NCBI RefSeq assembly: GCF_001544095.1 | Contig: NZ_BCPT01000022.1 | Location: 1-45,687 of the forward strand | Origin: Enterococcus casseliflavus NBRC 100478 | GTDB taxonomy: Bacteria; Bacillota; Bacilli; Lactobacillales; Enterococcaceae | Direction of reading: 5' to 3' | Length of the DNA stretch: 45,687 nt | Shown here: positions 31,301 through 42,700 of the stretch, piece by piece | Layout of the letters: each line of letters starts with the position of its first letter | How positions within the stretch are numbered: the first letter of the stretch is position 1 | Translations under genes and position numbers: made by a program | The notes under the pieces: generated by a model | What the model was told of the DNA's origin: nothing | Seen by the model: only the letters and a program-made list of their open reading frames with translations | The model's database searches: none

Positions 31301-32130
31301 TGAACCGTTTATTTGTGACGATCGTAATGTATGAAAGAAGCTGGCAAGAAGCGTCGGCTTCACCGCTTTTGGAAAAAGCGGTGAAGAACCAGCAAATCCA
31401 ATTGCTGGTTTATGATAACAGTCCACAAAGTCATGATGAGCCTTTTTTTCAGCATCCATTAGTGACCTATTTCCATGATCCAGCCAATCCCGGCCTCTCC
31501 AAAGCATACAATAAAGGGTTTAAGTCTGCGTCTAGCGGCGATTTTGATTTGCTGCTTCTCTTGGATCAAGATACGGAGCTGACAAAAGCCTACCTAAACT
31601 TTCTTATGACTGAGACGATCGGAACTGAAATAGGTGCTGTTGTGCCGCTGATTTACAGTGGCACAACACAGGTATCACCGGTCTTAGCTGATCGTTACAT
31701 CAATCGAAATCTGGCATATCCTGCTATCGGTGAGCAAAAACAGCGGATTATGGCAATCAATTCCGGCACCGCAGTCACTCTCGCGGCTATAAAAAAAATC
31801 GGCGGATTCAATGATGCTTTTCCGCTGGATTTTTTAGATCATTGGCTTTTTCTTCGCTTACATCAAGAAGGCTTTCGGTTTTTGATCGCAAACCAAAAGT
31901 TGAATCATGATCTTTCAGTCATGCATTATAAAACGATGACTAGGGAAAGATATGAGCAGATTCTTACCAGTGAATCGAAATTCTATAGGGATTTCGATAA
32001 AGAAAAGAAAAAGGAACATGAAAAACAGCTTTTTTTTCGAACAATAAAACAAGCACTTTCACCCAAAATGTGCCGATTCAGTCGAAGAACATGGAAAGAA
32101 TACTTGTCATTTAGGAAGGATCATTTATGA
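31300..32130 (+). CDS. epaC: GT2 family glycosyltransferase (EpaC-like)
   Basis: A 276-residue glycosyltransferase with FVTIVMYERSWQEASA, LVYDNSPQSHDEP, NPGLSKAYNKGF, the acidic metal site LLLLDQDTELTKAYL, an INSGTAVTLAAIKKIGGFND segment and DFLDHWLFLRLHQEGFR. It belongs to the same broad rhamnosyltransferase group as EpaC and RfbF/RgpA-like proteins. The ATG at 31300 uses the last base of the previous stop (TGATG) and follows GGAGG by 8 nt; an earlier in-frame ATG at 31279 lacks an RBS. The basic C-terminus may bind the membrane. It overlaps the next gene by 4 nt (ATGA). Confidence 0.8.
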   Translation: MNRLFVTIVMYERSWQEASASPLLEKAVKNQQIQLLVYDNSPQSHDEPFFQHPLVTYFHDPANPGLSKAYNKGFKSASSGDFDLLLLLDQDTELTKAYLNFLMTETIGTEIGAVVPLIYSGTTQVSPVLADRYINRNLAYPAIGEQKQRIMAINSGTAVTLAAIKKIGGFNDAFPLDFLDHWLFLRLHQEGFRFLIANQKLNHDLSVMHYKTMTRERYEQILTSESKFYRDFDKEKKKEHEKQLFFRTIKQALSPKMCRFSRRTWKEYLSFRKDHL

Positions 32131-32831
32131 TATCAGTATGTGTAGCCACTTATAACGGAGAAAAGTATCTTCAAGAACAGCTGGACAGCATTCTAATTCA
32201 ACTTGCACCTGATGATGAGCTGATTATTTCGGATGACTTCTCTACTGACAAGACAAGAAATATCCTCGATTCTTATCGCGCAGATCCCCGAATCAAACTT
32301 TTGGAAGGACCGCAAAAAGGCATTATCAAGAATTTTGAACACGCAATTAAGCAGGCTTCAGGCGATCTGATTTTTTTGGCCGACCAAGACGATGTGTGGC
32401 TTCCCGATAAAGTTGCTGATACAAAATCAAAATTTGATCAAAAAAAAGAGACACAGGTAGTCATTTCTGATTTGAGAATTGTCGATGAGCAGCTTGAAGT
32501 GATTGAACCCTCCTATTTTGCCTATCGGAATGTAAAAGTCGGATTTTTACGAAATGTGCTTAAAAATAAATACATCGGAGCAGGCATGGCTTTTCGAAGA
32601 GAGTTGAAGCCAGCTATTCTTCCGTTTCCGCAAGCAATTCCAATGCATGATATGTGGATCGGTGCAATGGCAGGCAACCGTATCGAACTTATTGATAAGC
32701 AGTTAACGTTGTATCGAAGACATGAAAAAAATGCCAGTGAAATCAAAACATCCGCTTCATTTGGCCAGCAATTCGTGTGGCGCTGGGGTTTAATAAGAAG
32801 CCTGTTCATGAGAAAAGTATTTGATAAATAA
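32127..32831 (+). CDS. epaD: GT2 family glycosyltransferase (EpaD-like)
   Basis: A 234-residue glycosyltransferase with an intact GT-A core: ISVCVATYNGEKYLQEQLDS, DELIISDDFSTDKT, GDLIFLADQDDVWLPDKVAD (the D-x-D metal site), and PFPQAIPMHDMWIGAMAG near residue 175. The ending LTLYRRHEKNASEI is characteristic of this rhamnosyl/glucosyl subgroup. AGGAAGG precedes the start and the ATGA overlap with the upstream gene implies coupled translation. Last of the three overlapping GT genes; a fresh promoter follows before rmlA. Confidence 0.8.
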   Translation: MISVCVATYNGEKYLQEQLDSILIQLAPDDELIISDDFSTDKTRNILDSYRADPRIKLLEGPQKGIIKNFEHAIKQASGDLIFLADQDDVWLPDKVADTKSKFDQKKETQVVISDLRIVDEQLEVIEPSYFAYRNVKVGFLRNVLKNKYIGAGMAFRRELKPAILPFPQAIPMHDMWIGAMAGNRIELIDKQLTLYRRHEKNASEIKTSASFGQQFVWRWGLIRSLFMRKVFDK

Positions 32832-32864
32832 AAGTTACATTTTCATTTCAAAACTTTGAATTGA

Positions 32865-32893
32865 ATGACAAAGCTTTCTAGAAATGAGATAAT
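32865..32893 (+). promoter_or_regulatory. Sigma-A promoter of the rml genes
   Basis: ATGACA (32865-32870), 17 bp, GATAAT (32888-32893), each one mismatch from consensus. It gives the nucleotide-sugar genes a start independent of the GT genes. Confidence 0.65.
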
Positions 32894-32937
32894 GCTGTGG
32901 TGAGAAATACAAGTAAATTATTTAAGGAGCGTAATGA

Positions 32938-33804
32938 ATGAAAGGGATTATTTTAGCAGGCGGTTCAGGAACACGCCTTTATCCATTAACAAAAGCAACT
33001 TCTAAACAATTGATGCCTATTTATGACAAACCAATGATTTTTTACCCAATGTCTACATTGATGTTGGCGGGGATCAAAGAAATTTTAATTATTTCCACTC
33101 CTCAAGATACTCCTCGCTTTCAAGAGTTATTCGGCGATGGCAAAGACTTAGGACTGCAAATTGACTATGCAGTACAGCCAAGTCCTGACGGCCTCGCTCA
33201 AGCATTCATTATTGGGGAAAAGTTTATCGGCACTGATAGTGTTTGTTTAGTCTTAGGAGACAATATTTATTATGGCGGCGGTCTATCGAAAATGCTTCAA
33301 CGAGCTGCTGCAAAAGAATCAGGTGCAACTGTTTTTGGCTATCATGTAAATGATCCTGAACGATTTGGTGTAGTGGAGTTTGATGACGATATGCACGCCT
33401 TGTCTATTGAAGAAAAACCTGAGAAGCCGAAATCAAATTATGCTGTAACAGGTCTGTATTTCTATGATAACGAAGTAGTCGAAATAGCCAAGAATATCAA
33501 ACCGTCTGCGCGTGGAGAATTAGAAATTACCGATATCAATAAAGTTTATCTAGAAAAAAATAAACTTTCTGTTGAAGTCATGGGAAGAGGTTTCGCTTGG
33601 CTTGATACAGGAACACATGAAACATTGCTTGAGGCATCTACTTTTATTGAAACGATTGAAAAACGGCAAAACTTGAAAGTTGCGTGTTTGGAAGAAATAT
33701 CATTCCGAATGGGCTATATCACAAGAGAGCAGTTGGTTGCTTTAGCTGAGCCATTGAAAAAAAATCAGTATGGTCAATATTTATTACGACTAGCTGCTGA
33801 ATAA
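32938..33804 (+). CDS. rmlA: Glucose-1-phosphate thymidylyltransferase
   Basis: RmlA (RfbA/EpaE), 288 residues, first step of dTDP-L-rhamnose synthesis: dTTP plus glucose-1-phosphate gives dTDP-glucose. The signature [18 protein letters not shown] opens the protein with the nucleotide-binding GGxGTRL loop. [11 protein letters not shown] carries the metal Asp, and [20 protein letters not shown] and [17 protein letters not shown] are standard. Length is normal. AAGGAG precedes the start. First of rmlA-C-B-D. Confidence 0.97.
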   Translation: MKGIILAGGSGTRLYPLTKATSKQLMPIYDKPMIFYPMSTLMLAGIKEILIISTPQDTPRFQELFGDGKDLGLQIDYAVQPSPDGLAQAFIIGEKFIGTDSVCLVLGDNIYYGGGLSKMLQRAAAKESGATVFGYHVNDPERFGVVEFDDDMHALSIEEKPEKPKSNYAVTGLYFYDNEVVEIAKNIKPSARGELEITDINKVYLEKNKLSVEVMGRGFAWLDTGTHETLLEASTFIETIEKRQNLKVACLEEISFRMGYITREQLVALAEPLKKNQYGQYLLRLAAE

Positions 33805-33819
33805 AGAGGAGACGCTTTG

Positions 33820-34392
33820 ATGAAAGTTATAGAAACAAAATTGACAGATGTAAAATTAATAGAGATGGACGTTTACGGCGATCATCGAGGTTTTTTTACT
33901 GAAAGCTATTCAAAAGAAAAATTTTCAGCACAAGGAATTGACTTTGATTTTGTTCAAGATAACCACTCATTATCTGCTGAAGCAGGTGTGTTAAGAGGCC
34001 TGCATTTTCAAAAAGGTGAAGCAGCACAGACAAAATTGATTCGTGTGGTGACTGGTGCGGTACTTGATGTTATCGTAGATATTCGTAAAGGCAGCCCGAC
34101 CTATGGAGAGTGGGAAGGGTACTTGTTAACCGAACACAACCATCGTCAGTTATTAGTACCTCGCGGATTTGCTCACGGGTTTATGACACTGACCCCAAAT
34201 GTGAACTTCTTGTATAAGTGTGACAACTATTATAATGCTGAAGCTGATGGCGGCATTGCATTTGATGATCCCGATTTGGCAATTACTTGGCCTATAGATG
34301 TGAAAAAAGCGATTCTATCAGAAAAAGATAAAAAACATCCAACACTGAAAGAATTTGAAATAGAAAATACATTTGTCTATGGTGAAGTATAA
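33820..34392 (+). CDS. rmlC: dTDP-4-dehydrorhamnose 3,5-epimerase
   Basis: RmlC (RfbC/EpaF), 190 residues, a cupin-type dimer that epimerises C3 and C5 of dTDP-4-keto-6-deoxyglucose. Conserved parts are DHRGFFTESYSKEKF, QDNHSLSAEAGVLRGLHFQK with the catalytic His, VLDVIVDIRKGSPTYG, and VPRGFAHGFMTLTPNVNFLY. It ends with the Asp-rich IAFDDPDLAITWPI. The ATG at 33820 follows AGAGGAG by 8 nt; an in-frame TTG just before is not needed. It is 15 nt after rmlA. Confidence 0.96.
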   Translation: MKVIETKLTDVKLIEMDVYGDHRGFFTESYSKEKFSAQGIDFDFVQDNHSLSAEAGVLRGLHFQKGEAAQTKLIRVVTGAVLDVIVDIRKGSPTYGEWEGYLLTEHNHRQLLVPRGFAHGFMTLTPNVNFLYKCDNYYNAEADGGIAFDDPDLAITWPIDVKKAILSEKDKKHPTLKEFEIENTFVYGEV

Positions 34393-35433
<1,041 letters not shown>

Positions 35434-35435
35434 AT

Positions 35436-35460
35436 AAAAGCAGGGAAACCTGCTTTTTTT
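35436..35460 (+). terminator. Intrinsic terminator between rmlB and rmlD
   Basis: A 9-bp perfect stem AAAAGCAGG (35436-35444) / CCTGCTTTT (35449-35457) closes a GAAA tetraloop and continues into a T-run. It matches a textbook intrinsic terminator although the operon continues. Confidence 0.8.
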
Positions 35461-35475
35461 GAAGGGATGAGAAAT

Positions 35476-36327
35476 ATGATTTTACTGACAGGCGGAAATG
35501 GGCAGCTGGGCACGGAGCTGCGACATCTATTAGATGAAAAAGGATTAAAATATGTCTCAACGGATGCCCAGGAAATGGATATTACGGACGAACAAGCAAC
35601 TCTTGCGTTTATTCAAGAATTAAAACCGACCGTTATTTATCATTGTGCTGCATACACAGCAGTAGATAAGGCGGAAGATGAAGGCAAGGAACTTGATGAG
35701 AAAATCAATGTCAACGGGACGGAAAACGTGGCGAAAGCGGCGAAAGCGGTAGGAGCAAAGTTTGTTTACATCAGTACTGATTATGTGTTCGATGGAACGA
35801 AAAAAGAGGGGGTCTACAAAGAAACAGATAAGCCGAATCCTCAAAATGAATACGGTCGTACAAAATTGTTGGGTGAACAAGCAGTGAAAGATCTTTTAGA
35901 TGAATACTTCATTATCCGAACTTCATGGGTTTTTGGTAAATATGGACATAATTTTGTATATACAATGAAACGTTTAGCGCAAACGCACCCGCGCTTAACC
36001 GTCGTTGATGATCAATATGGCCGTCCAACATGGACCCGAACATTAGCTGAATTTATGGTTTATATTATCGAAAACAATGCAGACTATGGGATCTACCATC
36101 TATCAAATGACAATAGCTGTTCATGGTACGAATTTGCCAAAGAAATTCTGAAAGAAACGGATGTTGAGGTTGCACCTGTCACTTCAGCAGAATATCCGCA
36201 AAAAGCAAAACGACCACAATACTCGGTGTTGGATCTTACAAAAGCAAAGAATACCGGTTTTGTTATTCCTACTTGGGAAGAAGCATTGGCTGATATGACT
36301 GCATCTTTAGAGAAAGAAGAAAACTAG
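35476..36327 (+). CDS. rmlD: dTDP-4-dehydrorhamnose reductase
   Basis: RmlD (RfbD/EpaH), 283 residues, completes dTDP-L-rhamnose by reducing the 4-keto group. It begins [20 protein letters not shown] (nucleotide motif GGxGQLG), then [32 protein letters not shown], the Tyr-x-x-x-Lys pair in [12 protein letters not shown], and YDQYGRP-like [18 protein letters not shown]. The start at 35476 is 8 nt after GAAGGGA. It lies downstream of a terminator hairpin, so its level may differ from rmlACB. Confidence 0.96.
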   Translation: MILLTGGNGQLGTELRHLLDEKGLKYVSTDAQEMDITDEQATLAFIQELKPTVIYHCAAYTAVDKAEDEGKELDEKINVNGTENVAKAAKAVGAKFVYISTDYVFDGTKKEGVYKETDKPNPQNEYGRTKLLGEQAVKDLLDEYFIIRTSWVFGKYGHNFVYTMKRLAQTHPRLTVVDDQYGRPTWTRTLAEFMVYIIENNADYGIYHLSNDNSCSWYEFAKEILKETDVEVAPVTSAEYPQKAKRPQYSVLDLTKAKNTGFVIPTWEEALADMTASLEKEEN

Positions 36328-36343
36328 AAAAAGAGGGATCATG

Positions 36344-37510
36344 ATGAAAGTTTCCGTTTTTGGTTTAGGTTATGTAGGATTAGCAAACGCTTTGTTATTG
36401 GCGCAAAAAGAAGAAGTACTTGCTTATGATATTGTGGATGAAAAAATCGATCAATTGCAAAAGAAAATCTCACCTCTTGAAGACAAAGAAATTCACCAAT
36501 TTTTGGAGCGGACAGACTTGTCCGTTCATTTCACCAAAGCTTTTGATGAAGCTGTTGACTTTGGGGATGTATTAATTATTGCGACGCCTACAGATTACGA
36601 TGAGCATAAAAACTATTTTGATACGTCGACTGTAGAATCGGTGATTGAAAAAGCGCTGGAGTTGCGTCCAGATGCTGTGTTTATTATTAAATCAACAGTT
36701 CCTGTAGGGTATACATTAGATCTTAAAGCACGTTTTAACACAGAGAACATTTTATTTTCACCTGAATTTTTGCGTGAGGGAAAAGCTTTATACGACAATT
36801 TGCATCCTTCGAGAATTGTTGTTGGAGAATGCAGTGAGCGAGCGAAAGAGATCGCCGAGATGTTCAAGCGAAATGCATGGGAAAATGAAATTCCCGTGCT
36901 TTTAACAAATCCGACTGAAGCTGAAGCAATAAAACTGTTTTCTAACACGTATCTGGCGCTGCGCGTGGCATATTTCAACGAATTAGATACCTATGCGGAA
37001 GTGAGGGGACTTGATTCACGACAAATCATTGAAGGCGTCGGGCTGGATCCTAGAATCGGCTCCCACTACAACAATCCGTCTTTTGGATACGGTGGCTACT
37101 GTCTGCCCAAAGATACCAAGCAGCTCCTAGCTAACTATGATAAGGTTCCGAATAATATCATTCAAGCGATCGTCGAAGCAAATACGACCCGCAAAGATTT
37201 CATCGCGGAGCAGATCCTTGATCGACAACCGAAAGTTGTGGGCATCTATCGATTGACTATGAAAGCTCATTCTGATAATTTCCGCTATTCTTCCATTCAA
37301 GGAATTATGAAGCGGATCAAAGCCCATGGAATCAACGTAGTAGTATACGAGCCTTCTTTAAAAGAGAAATCCTTCTATAACTCTGAAGTTATTGATGACT
37401 TTGAGACGTTTAAAAAGATCTCTGATGTTATTGTAGCAAATCGTATGGAAGATGTACTGCATGACGTAGAAGACAAAGTATACACAAGAGATTTGTTTGA
37501 AAGAGACTAA
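36344..37510 (+). CDS. Nucleotide-sugar dehydrogenase (UDP-glucose 6-dehydrogenase family)
   Basis: A 388-residue four-electron dehydrogenase that would oxidise a UDP-hexose to the uronic acid using NAD. The N-terminal Rossmann motif is [20 protein letters not shown]; the central domain contains Lys197 ([10 protein letters not shown]) and the catalytic Cys253 in [14 protein letters not shown]. The [11 protein letters not shown] and [16 protein letters not shown] stretches are typical of Ugd rather than of the GDP-mannose enzyme. The likely product is UDP-glucuronate or similar for the polysaccharide; the exact sugar is not proved. The ATG at 36344 is chosen over 36341 for better spacing to GAGGG. 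Confidence 0.88.
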   Translation: MKVSVFGLGYVGLANALLLAQKEEVLAYDIVDEKIDQLQKKISPLEDKEIHQFLERTDLSVHFTKAFDEAVDFGDVLIIATPTDYDEHKNYFDTSTVESVIEKALELRPDAVFIIKSTVPVGYTLDLKARFNTENILFSPEFLREGKALYDNLHPSRIVVGECSERAKEIAEMFKRNAWENEIPVLLTNPTEAEAIKLFSNTYLALRVAYFNELDTYAEVRGLDSRQIIEGVGLDPRIGSHYNNPSFGYGGYCLPKDTKQLLANYDKVPNNIIQAIVEANTTRKDFIAEQILDRQPKVVGIYRLTMKAHSDNFRYSSIQGIMKRIKAHGINVVVYEPSLKEKSFYNSEVIDDFETFKKISDVIVANRMEDVLHDVEDKVYTRDLFERD

Positions 37511-37524
37511 AAACTTTGAGAAAA

Positions 37525-37570
37525 AGGAGGCCAAATTTCGTTCGTTGAATGCGGCTTTCTTTTTTTCGTT
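37525..37570 (+). terminator. Imperfect terminator after the nucleotide-sugar dehydrogenase gene
   Basis: aaaaggaggcc pairs with ggctttctttt through several G-U pairs, with an AT-rich loop and a T-run. It separates the rml block from the ABC exporter genes. Confidence 0.55.
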
Positions 37571-37628
37571 TAATCTGTCAATGAAACATTAATTTTTTTT
37601 CTCAATTTTTGAAATGATCTGGTAAAGG

Positions 37629-37657
37629 TTGAGAAAGAGGGGAATGTCGAGTATACT
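37629..37657 (+). promoter_or_regulatory. Sigma-A promoter of the ABC exporter genes
   Basis: TTGAGA (37629-37634), 17 bp, TATACT (37652-37657), followed by a leader of about 60 nt. Confidence 0.7.
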
Positions 37658-37722
37658 TTTTAAGGATAGCTTTAAAAAGTTTTACCGTAAAAAAGATTAG
37701 TGGAACCTTAAAGGAGAAAATG

Positions 37723-38520
37723 ATGTTCGAGCGTAAAAATAGAATTTTATTGAAAGAATTAGTAAAAACCGATTTTAAACTAAGATATCAAGGAAGTATT
37801 ATGGGCTATGTTTGGTCTGTTTTAAAGCCCTTGATGCTGTTTACTGTCATGTATGTGGTCTTTGTACGTTTTCTTAAATTTGGACAAGATGTTCCTCACT
37901 TTGAAGTGGCGTTACTTTTGGGAACCGTTCTATGGAGCTTTTTTAGCGAAACGACAAATTTAGGTATGTCATCAATCGTCACACGAGGCGATCTGCTTAG
38001 AAAACTAAGCTTTCCTACACATATCATTGTTATTGCTGTATCGATCAACGCCTTAATCAATCTAGTAATCAGCCTTGTGATCGTTCTTTTATTTGCGATG
38101 ATCAATGGAGCGGATATTTCAATCTATGCTTTTTTAGCACCGCTGCTTCTGATTGAACTCTATGCCTTTTCATTGGGCGTGTCTTTTATTTTGGCAACAA
38201 TCTATGTTAGGTTTCGGGACATTGGACCGATCTGGGAGGTTGTCCTTCAAGCGGGTTTTTACCTTACACCGTTAATTTACCCATTGACACTTGTAATGAA
38301 TATGGACGTGAACATTGCCAAACTTTTGATGATGAATCCAATGGCTCAAATTATTCAAGATATGCGGCATATCTTAACAAGTACAAGCAATATTACGGTA
38401 TGGCAATTAATAAATACGAATTGGATCGTCGCAATTCCATATGTTTTGCCATGGATCGTATTAGTTGCTGGCTACATGATTTTTAATAAAAATTCGAAAA
38501 AATTTGCGGAGATTATTTAA
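37723..38520 (+). CDS. Polysaccharide ABC exporter, membrane subunit (Wzm/RgpC-like)
   Basis: ABC-2 type transport protein of 265 residues with six membrane segments. The N-terminus LLKELVKTDFKLRYQGSIMGYVWSVLKPL, split across the first amphipathic helix, is typical of Wzm/TagG/RgpC permeases. Later segments include MSSIVTRGDLLRKLSFPTHI and a YVRFRDIGPIWEVVLQ amphipathic loop before FYLTPLIYPLTL. With the ATPase next door it would flip the finished lipid-linked polysaccharide to the outer leaflet. ATG at 37723 is preferred over 37720 because of the spacing to AAAGGAG. It corresponds to one of the Epa locus ABC genes of E. faecalis. Confidence 0.9.
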   Translation: MFERKNRILLKELVKTDFKLRYQGSIMGYVWSVLKPLMLFTVMYVVFVRFLKFGQDVPHFEVALLLGTVLWSFFSETTNLGMSSIVTRGDLLRKLSFPTHIIVIAVSINALINLVISLVIVLLFAMINGADISIYAFLAPLLLIELYAFSLGVSFILATIYVRFRDIGPIWEVVLQAGFYLTPLIYPLTLVMNMDVNIAKLLMMNPMAQIIQDMRHILTSTSNITVWQLINTNWIVAIPYVLPWIVLVAGYMIFNKNSKKFAEII

Positions 38521-38521
38521 T

Positions 38522-39751
38522 ATGAATAATGAAATAGCAGTGAAAGTTGATCATATAGGAAAATCGTTTCGTCTTCCTACAGAAAGTACAACGAGTTTAA
38601 AAAGAACCATCGTTAATTATTTTAAAGGAATCAAAGGATATAATGAGCAAAAAGTCCTAAGAGATATTTCGTTTGAAGTGAATAAAGGAGATTTCTTTGG
38701 AATTGTCGGAAGAAATGGGAGTGGAAAATCAACCTTATTAAAAATTATCTCCCAAATTTATACACCTGAAAAAGGGTCTGTAGAAGTGAACGGAAAATTG
38801 GTTTCCTTCATCGAGTTAGGTGTTGGATTCAATCCAGAATTAACTGGGAGAGAGAATGTCTATTTGAATGGCGCTATGCTTGGTTTTTCCGAAAAAGAAG
38901 TGGATGGAATGTATTCCGATATCGTTGAGTTTGCGGAATTAACTGAATTTATGAATCAAAAATTAAAGAATTATTCAAGCGGCATGCAGGTTCGACTTGC
39001 GTTTTCTGTAGCGATTCAAGCGAAAAGCGATATTTTAGTCTTAGATGAAGTATTGGCTGTCGGGGATGAAGCGTTCCAAAGAAAATGCAATGACTATTTC
39101 ATGAAGGCCAAAGATGAGAACAAGACCATTATCCTCGTGACTCACTCAATGGAATCTGTTCGTAAATACTGTAATAAAGCACTGATGATCGATAAAGGGG
39201 AAGTAAAAATCATCGGGACCCCAGATGATGTAGCAAATCAATATTCTTTAGACAATGTTACACAGACGGGGACCTCCACCGTTATTGAAAAAACAGACGA
39301 TATCGATGTAAAGAAAGAAGAAGAGAACGATTACATTAAAGACTTCAAAGTACGGTTGCTATCAGATGAACTAATAGAGAAAGATCAAAAAAGAATAGCG
39401 TTTGAAGTTTCGTATGAAGTTTTAGAGGAAATGAAAACATATATAGCTTTTTCTTTAACGGATATTGATCGAAATATTTGGGTATATAATGACAATTCAT
39501 TAGATCATATGACCACAGGCTTAGGGAAAAAAACTTTGCGTTATACATGTAATTTGAACGAAATGAATGGTTGCAAACTTCGGTTAGGTGTTTCAGTCAG
39601 AAATGAATCAGACCAACCATTCGCGTTCTCTGATAAGGAGAATTCACCTATTATAATTATTTCTCCAAAAAAAGAAATGTCTAAAAGCGAGAGAATTTCT
39701 TCTAGCGGATTAGTTAGACGAAATGGATCTTGGGAAGAAATCGAAATATAG
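38522..39751 (+). CDS. Polysaccharide ABC exporter, ATPase subunit with C-terminal substrate domain (Wzt/RgpD-like)
   Basis: A 409-residue ABC ATPase. The nucleotide domain (about 1-245) has Walker A GRNGSGKS (63-70), the signature YSSGMQVRLAFSVAI, Walker B DILVLDEVLAVGDEA and the switch His in ILVTHSMES. It is followed by a charged linker (KTDDIDVKKEEENDYIKD) and a C-terminal beta-sandwich (about 275-400) of the Wzt_C type. In E. coli O9a and Raoultella that domain binds the polysaccharide's end modification and so sets export specificity. GGAG lies about 11 nt before the ATG at 38522, and the gene starts 1 nt after the permease stop. Confidence 0.9.
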   Translation: MNNEIAVKVDHIGKSFRLPTESTTSLKRTIVNYFKGIKGYNEQKVLRDISFEVNKGDFFGIVGRNGSGKSTLLKIISQIYTPEKGSVEVNGKLVSFIELGVGFNPELTGRENVYLNGAMLGFSEKEVDGMYSDIVEFAELTEFMNQKLKNYSSGMQVRLAFSVAIQAKSDILVLDEVLAVGDEAFQRKCNDYFMKAKDENKTIILVTHSMESVRKYCNKALMIDKGEVKIIGTPDDVANQYSLDNVTQTGTSTVIEKTDDIDVKKEEENDYIKDFKVRLLSDELIEKDQKRIAFEVSYEVLEEMKTYIAFSLTDIDRNIWVYNDNSLDHMTTGLGKKTLRYTCNLNEMNGCKLRLGVSVRNESDQPFAFSDKENSPIIIISPKKEMSKSERISSSGLVRRNGSWEEIEI

Positions 39752-39777
39752 TCTGGTAATGAGGTGGGCAAAACTTT

Positions 39778-42700
39778 ATGGGGTTAGTATCTGTTATTGT
39801 GACATGTTACAATCACGAAAAATATATTGAACAATGTTTAAAAAGTGTACTTTCTCAAACATATCCTGAGATTGAACTGCTTGTTATAAATGATGGTTCA
39901 ACTGATAAATCAGAAGAAATAATTCTTAAAACTCTTGAACTTTCTAACACAAAATATGAGTATATTTATCAAGAGAACAGTGGTGTTTGCGTAACAAGAA
40001 ACCGTGGGTTAGATTGGATAAAGGGCAAATATGTTCTTTTTATTGACAGTGATAACTATCTCGATCCTGAGTTTATTGAAAAATTAGTTTCTTTGGCTGA
40101 AAGCGAAGAGGTCGATATAGTATATACCGACTTAATCAATGCTTCATCAAAAGAACTTTTCATGAAAGCCAGACCGTTCGAGCTTCAAGCCTATCTAACA
40201 AATAATTTTATTGATAATTGTTCACTAATACGAGCATCCATCATTAAAGATGTTCGTTATGACTTGAATTTAAACCGAAAAAAATTAGTTGATTATGATT
40301 TTATCATGAATTTAATTTTAGTTAATAAAGCAAAACCAAAAAAATGTGAAGAAGCTAAGCTGAATTATCGAGTACTAGCAAATTCGATTTCTAGGACCGG
40401 AGAGCATTCTTCTGATAAATTTTATTATGAAGTTTATTTTTATATATTAAGAAAACATATTGAAGACTATCCCAATGAAATTCTTAATGCAGTTTCACAC
40501 AATACTATGATATTGGAAAATAGATTAAGCAATCTCACAAAACATTTGACTGAGTTAACAGAACATGTAAAGAATCAAGATCACGAAATTATCGTGAAAA
40601 ACGATGAAAAAAAACTTTTAGAATTGGATAAGCAAAATCTGCTTGTTGAAAGAAAAGAGTTGGGTGAACATTTCTCTTATGAAATTGAAAAATATGAAAA
40701 AGAACAATTTACAATGAAACAAATTATTGCAACTTTGGAAAATGAGAAAAATGAAATTCGAAATTCAAATTCATATAAATTAGGGAATCTTTTCATCAAG
40801 CCGATACATTATGGATATCGCTTTATTAAAAATCCAGCTCTTGCTTTAAAAGTGTGGAGTAAATTAAAAGAGAACACAAGAAAATACTCAACAAAAGTTG
40901 TAAAACCCTCTACACTCCTGATGAGGGTTAAAAGGAGTGTAGAGAGAAAGAATAATAACTATGTTGCTCCATCAAGAATTTTGATTTTTGTTATTTATGA
41001 AGACAAAGAGAAATTACAAGAATATAAACTTCTTTTCTTGAAAGCATTTAAAGCTCTATGTACAAATCTCTTAATTATAGTAAATGGTGATTTACCAAGC
41101 TCGGATATTGAGCAGTTGGAACAATTAGGCCGTGTAGAAACCAGAGAAAATAAAGGATACGATACGGCAGCATTTAGACATGGAATTTTGTTTTTGGGTA
41201 AAGAGAAGCTTTTGGAATATGATGAGTTACTGTTAGTAAATGATACCAACATTGGACCTGTTGGTGAATTATCATCTATTTTTAAAAAAATGGCAGATAA
41301 AAAACTGGATTTTTGGGGTTTGACTTATGGAGAAGAATATAACGATTTTACTAATTTAAACAAATACGGCTATATTCCTAAACACTTACAGTCTTACTTC
41401 TTAGTAATAGAAAAGACATTGCTTTCTTATTCAGGGTTTTATTCTTATTGGGAAAAAATGAATGATACAAATTCAAGAGATAAAGCAATTGGTATGCACG
41501 AAACGGTATTCACAAAGCATTTTTCAGATTTAGGATTTAAGCATGGTGCGCTAACAGAAAAAAACGAGGATAGTGCAATGTATATCCATCCTCTTGAGAT
41601 GCTTAAAGAGGGTATACCAGTAATCAAATATACTGCATTATCAAACTATACAAATGAGAAATTTATTTGGCAAGGCTTGAATAGGCAAACAGAAATCCCT
41701 AGTTTGGTAAAATATATAGAAGAAAAGACAGATTATCCTGTTAAAATCATCAAAGAGATCATAGAGGATATAAAGGAGAAAGATTCACAAAAGTATGTAT
41801 TGATTATTGATGGTGTTGAAAATGTTATTCCACAACTGACAAAATATCGTGTTGAAAATAAAATTGAACAATTAAAAAATTTGAATTTTAGAGTGAAGTC
41901 TGTGGGACTTTCTGAGCTGAAAATTAGCGATGCAGAAAGAGCGAGCCATATTATAATTTATAGAGCGCCATATAATGAGATGCTGGTCAATTTGATTCAA
42001 GTGGCCAAAGAATTTAATAAGCCAGTTTTATATGATATTGATGATTTAGTGATTGATACGAAATACACTGACCAGCTTTCGTATGTTAAAGGATTATCTA
42101 AAATAGAGAAGCAAAATTATGATGCTGGCGTGACTAACTATGGAAAAATGCTGGTTCTATGTGATATTGCAATAGCTTCCACAGAAGATTTGAAAAAAGA
42201 GCTAAAAAAGTATAATACTAAAGTGTTGTTAAACCGTAACTTAGGCAGTGAGGAATTAATAAAGCTAAGCAATAATGCAGAAAAACTTAGTGATGCATCA
42301 TGTGTTCATATTGGGTATTTTTCTGGATCAATTACTCATAACGAAAATTTTGAATTAATTATGCCGGCAATATTGAAAATTTTAGCTTCCTTTAATAACG
42401 TGAAATTACATTTAGCGGGTCATATCGATATTCCGAATGAGTTAAAAGAATATAGTGAACAAATTGTGATCCATCCATTTGTTGACTGGAGATTGCTGCC
42501 GCAACTTGTTAAAAATGTAGATATAAATCTTGCGCCGCTTGTCGACACTATATTTAACAGGGCAAAATCTGAAATTAAGTGGTTAGAAGCTGGGTTATTA
42601 AAAATTCCAACAATTGCCAGTAACATTGGATCATTCAAGGACATGATAATTGAAGGTGAAACTGGCATTTTAGTTGATTCATCTGAAGATTGGTTTGAAA

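Noticed and set aside
40908-40944. A terminator inside the multidomain glycosyltransferase gene
   Set aside because: The stem is strong, but it is followed by purines, not a T-run, and the reading frame continues through it.
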